Position numbers and translations under genes: made by a program. The notes under the pieces are model-generated. The model was not told the origin of the DNA. It saw only the letters and a program-made list of their open reading frames with translations, and did no database searches. From an uncultured Clostridium sp. (GTDB taxonomy: Bacteria > Bacillota > Clostridia > TANB77 > CAG-508): a DNA stretch of 15,546 bases. Shown piece by piece: positions 1 to 6,069 of the stretch (positions within the stretch are counted from its first letter, which is position 1; each line of letters begins with the position of its first letter). Location of the stretch: the NCBI GenBank assembly GCA_950059165.1, contig CATLUC010000013.1, positions 7,594-23,139 of the forward strand, given 5' to 3'.

Positions 1-2
1 CA

Positions 3-239
3 GAAAATAAAATGAATATATTAAAAGACAAACAAAAAAAACATGAGAACAATGAAGAAATAGAAAATATCATTGATACATTTTTAAAAATGGAAAATCC
101 AAGTAAGAAAATATTATATGAGCTAATAGACAGAGTGGAATTAGATGAGTATAAAAATATTTATATTTATTTTAATTTTTCAGAACTGAATATCATAAAT
201 GAACAGTTAAATGAAATGTGTATCATACAAAGTGCATGA
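3..239 (+). CDS. Large serine recombinase, C-terminal end (5' partial)
   Basis: The frame is open to the left edge, so this is the last ~78 residues of a longer gene; the ATG at 12 is internal, not a start. The segment reading LYELIDRVELDEYKNIYIYFNF followed by a short Asn-rich tail resembles the extreme C-terminus of large serine recombinases of clostridial integrative elements, where a 'LIDRIEI-x-E-x-K-x-IDIYFNF' strand pair closes the zinc-ribbon/recombinase region. The catalytic serine domain lies outside the window. The gene stops 50-60 bp before a 5'-truncated peroxiredoxin gene, which is where an attachment site is expected for such an element. The family call rests on this tail alone. 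A remnant of a dead element is also possible. Confidence 0.68.
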   Translation, partial: ENKMNILKDKQKKHENNEEIENIIDTFLKMENPSKKILYELIDRVELDEYKNIYIYFNFSELNIINEQLNEMCIIQSA

Positions 240-290
240 TTTAATAGTATTTAAACCTAGAAAACTGAGAAAATAAGTATGATTTAAGTT

Positions 291-767
291 GGTAAAATTA
301 GCTATGCTTCACATTTAGCATGGATGTATGATATTTATTGTAGAACAGGGATTAAGATATCCTTTCCAATAATAGCAGATAGAAATGGTGAAATTGCTAG
401 GAAATATGGAATGATTGCAAATGATATTAGCAATACAGAAACTGTAAGAAATGTTTTTGTTATTGATGACAAAGGAATTGTAAGAACAATTTTAATTTAT
501 CCACTAAATATAGGACGTTTTATTCCAGAGATAATAAGAATTGTTGAGGCTCTGCAAATGGCAGACTGTAGCAAAGGTTCTACAGCAGCAAATTGGATGC
601 CAGGTCAGCCAGTAATTGTACCACCACCAAAAACTTTTGCAGAATTAGAAAAAAGAAACAAAGAAATTCAAGAAAATCAAAATGGAATTAATTGGTATTT
701 AAGTTTTGAAAATCCACCACAAAAATGTTTACAAGAAACAAAAAATGAAAATACGAATAAATGTTAA
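291..767 (+). pseudogene. Peroxiredoxin (Prx6/AhpC-type), 5'-truncated
   Basis: The reading frame is open from the TAA at 285-287. Family similarity begins near 303, with the S-H-L-A-W stretch just before the ATG at 324. It then follows the second half of the 1-Cys/Prx6-type peroxiredoxins: YDIYCRTGIKI, FPIIADRNGEIARKYGM, the SNTETVRNVFVIDD strand, IRTILIYP, and the C-terminal ANWMPGQPVIVPPPKT segment. The N-terminal thioredoxin-fold half with the Pro-Val-Cys-Thr-Thr peroxidatic motif is missing, so no peroxidase activity is expected. Family proteins are about 210-220 residues; roughly 155 remain. No ribosome binding site precedes ATG 324. The retained part has no stops or frameshifts, which suggests the break is recent. 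Most likely an element encoding the upstream recombinase inserted here and separated the two halves. Confidence 0.75.
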
Positions 768-811
768 AAAAATGAACATACTAATGTATATAAACTTTTT
801 GGAGGTACAAA

Positions 812-979
812 ATGGAACAAAATCAGAAAATCAATTGTACAGTTACAAGCTGTAGATTCAATAACCAAGAAAAAGAAAAATGTACATTAGAGGCAATCAA
901 AGTAGCACCAACACAAAATACAATAACACAACAACCAGATGAATCAATGTGTGCAAGCTATGAATATGAAAAAGAATGA
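812..979 (+). CDS. DUF1540 cysteine-rich small protein
   Basis: This 55-residue protein starts at an ATG four bases after GGAGG (801-805). It has the DUF1540 pattern: an INCTVTSCRFN start (Cys9, Cys14), KCTLEAIKV (Cys24) and a PDESMCASYE end (Cys47). The four regularly spaced cysteines suggest a small metal-binding (probably zinc) fold; this is inferred from the spacing and no function is established for the family. It is followed by a good terminator at 988-1012. It lies just downstream of the broken peroxiredoxin and may be the tail of that gene's old transcription unit, since no clear promoter of its own is visible. Length and ends match the family, so it looks intact. Confidence 0.88.
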   Translation: MEQNQKINCTVTSCRFNNQEKEKCTLEAIKVAPTQNTITQQPDESMCASYEYEKE

Positions 980-987
980 GGAAGTAA

Positions 988-1012
988 GGGACAGTCTAAA
1001 CTGTCTCTTTTG
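988..1012 (+). terminator. Rho-independent terminator after the DUF1540 gene
   Basis: GGGACAGT (988-995) pairs with ACTGTCTC (1000-1007), with one G-U pair, across a CTAA loop. TTTT follows. It begins 8 bp after the DUF1540 stop and insulates the fba promoter at 1050. Confidence 0.8.
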
Positions 1013-1049
1013 CTCTATCATAAGATTTTAATATATTTTACTATAGACC

Positions 1050-1078
1050 TTGACAGATAAAGAAAATAGAAATACAAT
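1050..1078 (+). promoter_or_regulatory. Sigma-A promoter of fba
   Basis: A consensus -35 TTGACA (1050-1055) and -10 TACAAT (1073-1078) are separated by exactly 17 bp. The start site would fall near 1085, giving a leader of about 30 nt. The near-consensus form fits strong expression of a glycolytic gene. Confidence 0.85.
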
Positions 1079-1115
1079 AGCAATAGAAAATAATAAAAAT
1101 TAAGGAGGAATAGAT

Positions 1116-2045
1116 ATGTTAGTAACAACAAAGGAAATGTTTGAAAAATCAATGAAAGAAGGTTTTGCAATAGGTGCATTTAATGTAAATAACATGGAAA
1201 TTATACAAGCAATTGTAGATGCAGCAAGCCAAAGCAAATCACCAGTTATTTTACAAGCATCATCTAGTGCAATAAAATATGCTGGAATTAATTACCTTAT
1301 GAAAATGGTAGAAGCAGCAGTAGAGGAGCATCCAGAAGTTCCAATTGCCATCCATTTAGACCATGGACCAGATTTTGAGACAGCAAAAATGTGTATTGAT
1401 AATGGTTTTACATCTGTTATGATAGATGGTTCTAAATATGATTTTGAAGAAAATATAGCTTTAACAAAAAAGGTAGTAGAATATGCACATAGCAAAGGAG
1501 TTGTAGTAGAAGCAGAACTTGGAAAATTAGCAGGAATTGAAGATGATGTTAATGTATCTGCAGATGATGCTATGTACACAGACCCTGCACAAGCACAAGA
1601 ATTTGTAGAAAGAACAGGTTGCGACTCTTTAGCAATTGCAATAGGAACAAGTCATGGTGCATACAAATTTAAGGGAGAAGCAAAATTAAGATTTGATATA
1701 TTAAAAGAAATCAAAAATAGAATACCAAATACACCAATAGTATTACATGGAGCATCAACAGTTATTCCAGAATTAGTAGAAATGTGCAATCAATATGGTG
1801 GTAATATTCCAGGAGCAAAAGGTGTGCCAGATGAAATACTACATGAAGCAAGTATTTCAGGAGTATCAAAAATTAATGTTGACACAGACCTAAGATTAGC
1901 AATGACAGCAGGAATTAGAAAAGTATTCCATGATGAACCAAATGCATTTGACCCAAGAAAATACTTAATGCCTGCAAGAGAATTAATAAAAGAAACCGTA
2001 AAACACAAAATGGTAGATGTTTTCGGTTCAAGCAATAAAATTTAG
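1116..2045 (+). CDS. fba: Class II fructose-bisphosphate aldolase
   Basis: A zinc-dependent aldolase of glycolysis and gluconeogenesis, cleaving fructose 1,6-bisphosphate to dihydroxyacetone phosphate and glyceraldehyde 3-phosphate in the cytosol. The 309 residues match the FbaA family length. Visible active-site features are AIHLDHG (catalytic Asp82 and zinc ligand His83), EAELGKLAG (residues 132-140), GTSHGAYK (zinc ligand His180) and VLHGAS (His211, with the phosphate-binding glycine/serine that follows). The GVSKINVDTDLRLA stretch binds the substrate phosphate in the family. AAGGAGG at 1102-1108 lies 7 bp before the ATG and fixes the start. It is transcribed alone from the promoter at 1050-1078. 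It is convergent with smpB, with a repeated hairpin-forming sequence between them. Related aldolases acting on tagatose bisphosphate share the fold, but the motif set and length favour fructose-bisphosphate aldolase. Confidence 0.95.
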   Translation: MLVTTKEMFEKSMKEGFAIGAFNVNNMEIIQAIVDAASQSKSPVILQASSSAIKYAGINYLMKMVEAAVEEHPEVPIAIHLDHGPDFETAKMCIDNGFTSVMIDGSKYDFEENIALTKKVVEYAHSKGVVVEAELGKLAGIEDDVNVSADDAMYTDPAQAQEFVERTGCDSLAIAIGTSHGAYKFKGEAKLRFDILKEIKNRIPNTPIVLHGASTVIPELVEMCNQYGGNIPGAKGVPDEILHEASISGVSKINVDTDLRLAMTAGIRKVFHDEPNAFDPRKYLMPARELIKETVKHKMVDVFGSSNKI

Positions 2046-2051
2046 GAGCAA

Positions 2052-2095
2052 TTGGGAACGTTTCCTTGTCGTATTGGGGACGTTTCTTTTGCGAC
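2052..2095. repeat. 22-bp imperfect tandem duplication downstream of fba
   Basis: Two adjacent 22-bp units (2052-2073 and 2074-2095) share TTGGG-ACGTTTC-TT and a CG near the end; about 16 of 22 positions match by eye. Each unit carries a partly palindromic AACGTT or ACGT centre. The G/C-richness stands out from the surrounding AT-rich gap. It could be a vestige of a dispersed palindromic repeat. Confidence 0.6.
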
Positions 2096-2101
2096 ATTTT
2101 T
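2067..2101 (+). terminator. Possible terminator of fba
   Basis: TGTCGTA (2067-2073) pairs with TGCGACA (2090-2096), with one G-U pair, around a 16-nt loop, followed by TTTTT. The stem overlaps the second tandem unit. The long loop makes it weaker than the other terminators in the window. Confidence 0.45.
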
Positions 2102-2161
2102 ATGTTAATGTGCAAATGTAGTGTAAAATACTTTGAATACTAATTGGATTTAGGTAATTGT

Positions 2162-2614
2162 TCATTGGTTATTTTTCATATGAATTGCAATTTGCCTTTG
2201 GGCATCTTTTTTAGCCAAATCCTGTCTTTTATCATAAAGTTTTTTACCTTTTCCAACACCTAATTCAATCTTAACAAGGCTACCTTTAAAATAAAGGCTA
2301 ATAGGAACAAGACTATAACCTTTTTGTTTTATCAATCCAATAAGACGATTTATTTCTTTTTTATGTAATAATAATTTTCTGTCACGTAAAGGGTCTTTAT
2401 TAAAAATATTTCCATGTTCATAAGGACTAATATGCATACCACAAATAAAAATTTCGCCACTTTTTAAATAAGCATAACAATCTTTCATATTAACCTTTCC
2501 ACTTCTAATAGATTTAATCTCAGTTCCTGTTAAAACAATACCAGTCTCAATTTTATCCTCTAATATATAATTATGATATGCAGTTGGGTTTTTAGCAACT
2601 AATTTTGTATTCAT
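2162..2614 (-). CDS. smpB: SsrA-binding protein SmpB
   Basis: Binds tmRNA (SsrA) and carries it into stalled ribosomes for trans-translation. The 150 residues match the family length. Recognisable blocks are the N-terminal AKNPTAYHNY / ETGIVLTGTEIKSIR strand pair, KDCYAYLKSGEIFICGMHISPYEHG, the RDRKLLLHKKEI loop, and the basic tail GKGKKLYDKRQDLAKKDAQRQI that enters the ribosomal decoding site. AAAGGA lies 11 bp upstream of the ATG. Another ATG directly follows that AAAGGA, but it opens only a four-codon frame that stops across the true start. The TATAAT box with a TGn extension at 2655-2663 (minus strand) is a likely promoter. In many Firmicutes smpB sits near rnr or secG; here it is a lone gene. 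The tmRNA partner is not in the window. Confidence 0.97.
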   Translation of the reverse strand: MNTKLVAKNPTAYHNYILEDKIETGIVLTGTEIKSIRSGKVNMKDCYAYLKSGEIFICGMHISPYEHGNIFNKDPLRDRKLLLHKKEINRLIGLIKQKGYSLVPISLYFKGSLVKIELGVGKGKKLYDKRQDLAKKDAQRQIAIHMKNNQ

Positions 2615-2654
2615 AAAAATCCCATTCCTTTCTTCTCCAGTCTAAATTTTACTT

Positions 2655-2663
2655 ATTATAACA
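2655..2663 (-). promoter_or_regulatory. Extended -10 promoter element of smpB
   Basis: On the minus strand this reads TGT-TATAAT, a full TGn-extended -10 box about 40 bp before the smpB start. The position 17 bp upstream is a poor -35 (TTTCTT), as is usual for extended -10 promoters. Confidence 0.6.
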
Positions 2664-2675
2664 CAAATTTATATA

Positions 2676-2714
2676 AAAAGAAATAGGGGATTAAGGTAAT
2701 ATACCAAAATCCTC
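2676..2714 (-). terminator. Possible terminator of the 2732-3178 gene
   Basis: On the minus strand, GAGGATT / AATCCCC forms the outer stem with one mismatch, and GGTA / TACC the inner stem. A T-rich run (to 2676) follows. The hairpin is imperfect. It lies 17 bp after the stop of the upstream minus-strand gene. Confidence 0.45.
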
Positions 2715-2731
2715 TTTTATAGATAATTTGA

Positions 2732-3178
2732 TTAGTCTCTTCCATCATAGTTTGAAGAACGAAGTTGCATTGAATAATACCATACTAGAGCTACTATGGC
2801 AATAGCAGCAATACCCATTATTAGCCATGTCCAAGCTGTTGCATTCATACCCATGAATGTATTATTTGTTGCAGAAGTTCTAGTTGCAGTATAATTATTA
2901 TTGTTGTTATTATTATTATTATTTCTATTATTGTTGTTCATATTATTATTACGATTGTTGTCTACCATATTATTAGCACCTTGTTCCATTTTCCCAGTTG
3001 CATCTTTAGAAGCGTTTGAGATATCTTTGGCTGCACCTTCAACAGCATTTTCAGCACCACCAACTACATTTCTAACACCATCTGCAGCTTCTTGTAAACC
3101 ATTATTAGCATAGCAAAAAGAGAAAGAGAAAATAGCCATAATTATAAAACTGCTTGCAATTAATAATTTTTTGTACAT
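2732..3178 (-). CDS. Secreted Asn-rich protein with C-terminal membrane anchor
   Basis: This 148-residue protein belongs to no named family that I recognise. Residues 1-24 form a signal peptide with likely cleavage after FCYA. Residues 28-72 are rich in Ala, Gly, Val, Glu and Lys with regular spacing (VVGGAENAVEGAAKDISNASKDATGKMEQGA), suggesting an amphipathic helix resembling desiccation-protectant or apolipoprotein-like repeats. Residues 74-95 are almost all Asn. A conserved-looking segment with AWTWLIMGIAAIAIVALVWYY (about 115-135) is a single membrane helix, followed by a short polar tail. The product is probably displayed on the outer face of the membrane on a flexible linker. AGGAGG precedes the start, so it looks expressed. 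Two perfect palindromes (3205-3216 and 3241-3260) lie in its upstream region. Confidence 0.7.
   Translation of the reverse strand: MYKKLLIASSFIIMAIFSFSFCYANNGLQEAADGVRNVVGGAENAVEGAAKDISNASKDATGKMEQGANNMVDNNRNNNMNNNNRNNNNNNNNNNYTATRTSATNNTFMGMNATAWTWLIMGIAAIAIVALVWYYSMQLRSSNYDGRD
2894..2959 (-). repeat. AAT/AAC trinucleotide tract encoding poly-Asn
   Basis: Residues 74-95 of the host protein are 19 Asn interrupted by two Arg and one Met, encoded by a run of AAT and AAC codons. It is an in-frame microsatellite, so changes in copy number would alter linker length without breaking the frame. Confidence 0.75.
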
Positions 3179-3204
3179 AAAATTATCCTCCTATTTAAAA
3201 TTTT

Positions 3205-3260
3205 AATAAGCTTATTAGTTTCCATATAAATATGAAAATTAAATACTATAAATAGTATTT
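3205..3260. promoter_or_regulatory. Two palindromes upstream of the 2732-3178 gene
   Basis: AATAAGCTTATT (3205-3216) is a perfect 12-bp palindrome. AAATACTA-TAAA-TAGTATTT (3241-3260) is a perfect 8-bp inverted repeat. Both lie 27-82 bp before the minus-strand start. They could be operators or mRNA leader hairpins. In such AT-rich DNA chance is possible, and I see no convincing -35/-10 pair. Confidence 0.35.
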
Positions 3261-3296
3261 AAAAAAATAGAGAAAAATATACATACAAAAAAATCA

Positions 3297-3322
3297 AAAA
3301 ACTCTCAAAATTGAGAGTTTTT
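3297..3322 (-). terminator. Rho-independent terminator after the 3329-3811 gene
   Basis: ACTCTCA (3301-3307) pairs with TGAGAGT (3312-3318) around AAAT, extended by four A-T pairs. The minus-strand copy ends in a long T run. It starts 6 bp after the stop codon and separates the two Asn-rich genes into different transcripts. Confidence 0.82.
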
Positions 3323-3328
3323 AACAAT

Positions 3329-3811
3329 TTAATTTTTTAGTCTAATTAGTATTGCAATTGATAATAAAATTAAAAGAATACCAATTACAATCAATAATAT
3401 ATTAAGAATAGTAGATAATTCTAGACCAGAACTAGAGTTTGAATTCATATTACTTATAGTTGCAGAAGTGTTTAAAGAAGAACTGCTATCAGGAGTAACA
3501 CTACTATTATTAATTGAATCATTTATATCGGAATCGTCGATATCAAAATTATTATTTGTATTGGAATTATTGTAGTTATTGGCATTAGAATTAGTAGTAC
3601 TAGTAATATTGTCATCTTCGCCATTGTTTAAAGATGAATTAGTATTAGAAGTATTGTTAGTATTATCTGAAGAAGAGTTAGTAGAATTAAGAATGTTTTC
3701 TAAATCACTTTCATTTTCCATATCTTCTAAATCAACTGCATAAGAAAAGCTAAATCCTAAAAAAATTGTTAATAATAAAACTAAAATAAAAATCATGTTT
3801 TTTGTTTTCAT
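3329..3811 (-). CDS. Secreted Asn/Ser-rich protein with C-terminal membrane anchor
   Basis: An unrecognised 160-residue protein with the same plan as its neighbour at 2732-3178 but no clear sequence identity. It has a signal peptide (residues 1-25, likely cleavage after FSYA), then a short acidic stretch (LEDMENESDLENIL). About 90 residues of Asn, Ser, Thr and Asp without predicted structure follow, then a very hydrophobic C-terminal helix (about 134-156) ending in RLKN. The stretch between the membrane ends would be a long disordered extracellular spacer. The ATG at 3811 was chosen because it leaves AAAGGA 12 bp upstream and gives a typical Met-Lys signal-peptide start. The in-frame ATG at 3823 directly abuts the AAAGGA. 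It ends in its own strong terminator. Function is unknown. Confidence 0.68.
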   Translation of the reverse strand: MKTKNMIFILVLLLTIFLGFSFSYAVDLEDMENESDLENILNSTNSSSDNTNNTSNTNSSLNNGEDDNITSTTNSNANNYNNSNTNNNFDIDDSDINDSINNSSVTPDSSSSLNTSATISNMNSNSSSGLELSTILNILLIVIGILLILLSIAILIRLKN

Positions 3812-3935
3812 ATTTAATCTCATTCCTTTCTAAGGCACAAGTTATTTTCCAAACTTATTACCTACATTAAAAACCAAATAGATTAATTCTTTAGTATCGT
3901 ATATATAATAACACAAATTATTAAAAAATGTCTAG

Positions 3936-3952
3936 TGAATTTTAAAAATTCA
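3936..3952. promoter_or_regulatory. Palindrome in the divergent intergenic region
   Basis: TGAATTTT-A-AAAATTCA is a perfect 8-bp inverted repeat with one central base. It lies between two divergently read genes, just upstream of the -35 of the 4034 gene. It is a candidate operator; low complexity keeps confidence low. Confidence 0.3.
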
Positions 3953-3971
3953 TATAAATTGCTTTAATTTA

Positions 3972-4000
3972 TTGTAAAATTAAGAATAATGTGATATAAA
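3972..4000 (+). promoter_or_regulatory. Promoter of the SanA-like / kinase operon
   Basis: -35 TTGTAA (3972-3977) and -10 TATAAA (3995-4000) have 17-bp spacing and a TG one base before the -10. It ends 33 bp before the first ATG. Confidence 0.72.
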
Positions 4001-4033
4001 ATTTTTAAGAAATAAAGAATTAAGGATGGAGTT

Positions 4034-4693
4034 ATGAAAAAAGTGATAAAATATATAGCAATTGCAGTTGCAGTAATAGTAATTATTATTTTAACAATCA
4101 ATTTTTATATCAAATTGACAACAAAAAATAGAATAAAAAGTGAAGAAGAAGCAGAAAAACTAGAAAATGTAGATTGTATTTTAGTATTAGGAGCAGGAAT
4201 TTGGGGAAACAAACCAAGTCATATGCTAAAAGATAGACTATTGCAATCAATTTCTTTATATGAGAAAAATGTATCTACAAAAATAATAATGAGTGGAGAC
4301 CATAGCAAAGAAAATTATGATGAGGTAAATATTATGAAACAATTTGCAATAGATAGAAAAGTTCCATCAGAAGATATTTTTATGGACCATGCAGGGCTTT
4401 CTTCTTATGAAAGTTTGTATAGGGCAAAAGAGATTTTTGGTGCAAAAAAATTAATTATAGTAACACAAAAATATCATTTGTATCGTGCTTTGTATATTGC
4501 TAAATGCTTAGATATAGAAGCTTTTGGAGTTGCTGCTAACCCAAGAGAATATGCAGGGCAGGCATACAGAGAGTTTAGAGAAGTTCTTGCAAGAGATAAA
4601 GATTTTGTAAAATGTATTTTTAAACCAAAACCAACATTTTTAGGAGATAAAATCTCATTGTCAAGTAGTGGAGATGTGACAAATGATAAGTAA
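4034..4693 (+). CDS. SanA/YdcF-family (DUF218) membrane protein
   Basis: This 219-residue protein has one N-terminal membrane helix (residues 4-27) and a DUF218 domain. Visible family features are VDCILVLGAGIW (46-57), a repeated Arg-x-x-x-Ala/Ser-x-x-Leu helix (RLLQSISLYEKN), KIIMSGD, E-x-x-x-M-K-x-x-A, VPSEDIFMDHAGLSSYESLYRAKEIFGAKKLIIVTQKYHLYRALYIA, and a final REFREVLARDKDF. This order matches SanA-type proteins, linked in enterobacteria to envelope barrier function and vancomycin exclusion; the enzymatic activity of the family is unsettled. The domain is probably extracytoplasmic. It is the first gene of an operon, 30 bp before a P-loop kinase and then a lipid-kinase-like membrane protein, so a role in envelope-precursor metabolism is plausible but inferred. 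Confidence 0.85.
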   Translation: MKKVIKYIAIAVAVIVIIILTINFYIKLTTKNRIKSEEEAEKLENVDCILVLGAGIWGNKPSHMLKDRLLQSISLYEKNVSTKIIMSGDHSKENYDEVNIMKQFAIDRKVPSEDIFMDHAGLSSYESLYRAKEIFGAKKLIIVTQKYHLYRALYIAKCLDIEAFGVAANPREYAGQAYREFREVLARDKDFVKCIFKPKPTFLGDKISLSSSGDVTNDK

Positions 4694-4723
4694 AACAAAA
4701 ATAGGAAAGGAAGCAACGATTAA

Positions 4724-5407
4724 ATGGAAAACAAGAATATAGTAATAGGAATAGAAGGAACAGTAGGAGCAGGAAAAACAAGTATATGTAGAGGGCTATT
4801 AGAAAAAATCGAAAATTCAATTATATTACATGGTGGAAACATATATAGAGCAATAGTATATGGGATTATGGAAGTACAAAAAGACAAGCAAGAGCTAAAA
4901 AATATTGACATATTTGAAATAATGAAACAGCTAGAAATTGATATAAAACTAGAAAACAAAGAAACTGTGATATATATGAAAGGAAAAAAAATAGAAGAAA
5001 AAGATTTGCAGTCAGATAAAACATCAATATCAGTATCAAAAGTAAGTAATGTAGCAAACAATGAAAAATTATATCAATTTGGCAGAAAGTTAATAGATGA
5101 ATTCAGAAAAAAATATAATGTAATATTATCTTCAAGAGACATTGTAAAAATGTATCCAGATGTCACATACCATTTTTTTATTGATGCATCAATAGAGGAA
5201 AGGACAAATAGGAAATATATACAGTACAATAAAGAAATAGAAAAAGACGAAATAAGAAAAATGATAGAAGAAAGAGATAAATTGCAAGAAAAAACAGGAT
5301 ATTACAAAATATATCCTCAAACTAAAATAATAGATATTACAGAGTGCAAAACCATTGAAGAAGCAACACAAAAGGTATTTCAAAATATAGAAAGGGGCAA
5401 TGCATAA
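4724..5407 (+). CDS. Cytidylate kinase-like P-loop kinase
   Basis: This 227-residue protein follows the order of (d)CMP kinase (Cmk). It has a P-loop GTVGAGKTS (12-20), a GGNIYRA nucleotide-lip motif with Arg42, and the Cmk-specific insert with SVSKVSNVAN. Next come RDIV (Arg138-Asp139) where Cmk has Gly-Arg-Asp-Ile-Gly-Thr, then FFIDASIEERTNRK, and the lid RD (184-185) with a C-terminal IIDIT strand. Cmk uses ATP to convert CMP or dCMP to the diphosphate. Several specificity positions deviate: His36 replaces the usual Asp before the lip motif, and Ser-Ser replaces Asp-Gly before Arg138. It may be a paralogue with a shifted substrate. AAAGGA lies 12 bp before the ATG. Only one base separates its stop from the chosen start of the next gene, suggesting translational coupling. 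Confidence 0.78.
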   Translation: MENKNIVIGIEGTVGAGKTSICRGLLEKIENSIILHGGNIYRAIVYGIMEVQKDKQELKNIDIFEIMKQLEIDIKLENKETVIYMKGKKIEEKDLQSDKTSISVSKVSNVANNEKLYQFGRKLIDEFRKKYNVILSSRDIVKMYPDVTYHFFIDASIEERTNRKYIQYNKEIEKDEIRKMIEERDKLQEKTGYYKIYPQTKIIDITECKTIEEATQKVFQNIERGNA

Positions 5408-5408
5408 A

Positions 5409-6068
5409 ATGAATTTTTTAGGAATAATAGCATCTTATTTATATATAGCAATAGTCATAATAAGTGCAAAAATATTTGAAAAAAGAGGAATTGAATTTAG
5501 TAGGAAATATATTCATATTATGCTAGGAAATTGGTGGATAATTGCAATGTGCTTTTTCACAAATGTATGGTTTGCAATGTTTGTTCCGATAACTTTTGTA
5601 ATAATAAATTATATATCTTACAAAAAAAATGTAATAAAAGTAATGGAAAGAGAAAAACAAGATGGAATAGGTACAGTCTACTATGCAGTTGCATTACTAA
5701 TATTAACAATTGTATCATTTGGAATATATAAAGAACCATTATTGGGGTTAATTCCTAATTTAATTATGGCATATGGAGATGGCTTTGCAGCTGTATTTGG
5801 TAAAATGATAAAAAGTAGAAAATACAAAATCAGTGGAGCAAAAAAATCTTATGCAGGGTCGCTTACAATGTTCATAATTTCAACAATAATTATTGGAGGA
5901 TATTTATGGCTAAAGCATAGTGATGTATTTTGGCAAACTGGACATTGGGCAACAATAACAGTAATGATGGCATATTGTATAACAGCAATAGAGGCAATAT
6001 CTAGTAAAGGAATTGATAATATAAGTGTTCCGATAAGTTCTTTGATAATGCTTATAATGATAAATTAG
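5409..6068 (+). CDS. CTP-type polyprenol/phytol kinase-like membrane protein
   Basis: A 219-residue integral membrane protein with about six or seven hydrophobic helices. It has the conserved blocks of the SEC59/VTE5 (dolichol kinase, phytol kinase) family. KYIHIMLGNWW near residue 32 matches the family's Arg/Lys-Lys-x-x-His start. AYGDGFAAVFGKMI (Asp124) is the acidic-glycine motif. GAKKSYAGSLTMF (Lys146, Ser147, Gly150, Ser151) is the Lys-Ser-x-x-Gly-Ser loop, and ISVPISSLI near the end also matches. Family members phosphorylate an isoprenoid alcohol or diacylglycerol, usually with CTP. The substrate here is unknown; a bacterial polyprenol is one possibility. I chose ATG 5409, which leaves AAAGGGG 11 bp upstream; the in-frame ATG at 5400 would be only 2 bp from it. 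It is the last gene of the operon, before the hairpin at 6070. Confidence 0.78.
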   Translation: MNFLGIIASYLYIAIVIISAKIFEKRGIEFSRKYIHIMLGNWWIIAMCFFTNVWFAMFVPITFVIINYISYKKNVIKVMEREKQDGIGTVYYAVALLILTIVSFGIYKEPLLGLIPNLIMAYGDGFAAVFGKMIKSRKYKISGAKKSYAGSLTMFIISTIIIGGYLWLKHSDVFWQTGHWATITVMMAYCITAIEAISSKGIDNISVPISSLIMLIMIN

Positions 6069-6069
6069 A

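Noticed and set aside
12..239. Stand-alone 75-residue gene starting at ATG 12
   Set aside because: The frame is open to the window edge and the content matches only the tail of a recombinase, so it is the end of a longer gene.
324..767. Intact small thioredoxin-like protein starting at ATG 324
   Set aside because: The similarity continues upstream of 324 in the same frame without a ribosome binding site, and the catalytic half of peroxiredoxin is missing, so truncation is the better reading.
2052..2095. CRISPR-like direct repeats
   Set aside because: Only two imperfect adjacent units without spacers.
2901..3113. A plus-strand Leu-rich open frame opposite the Asn-rich gene
   Set aside because: It is the complement of AAT/AAC and GCA-type codons of the real minus-strand gene, has no ribosome binding site, and its composition is an artefact of the repeat.
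5400..5408. ATG at 5400 as start of the lipid-kinase-like gene
   Set aside because: It overlaps the upstream gene and is only 2 bp from the AAAGGGG; the ATG at 5409 has usable spacing.
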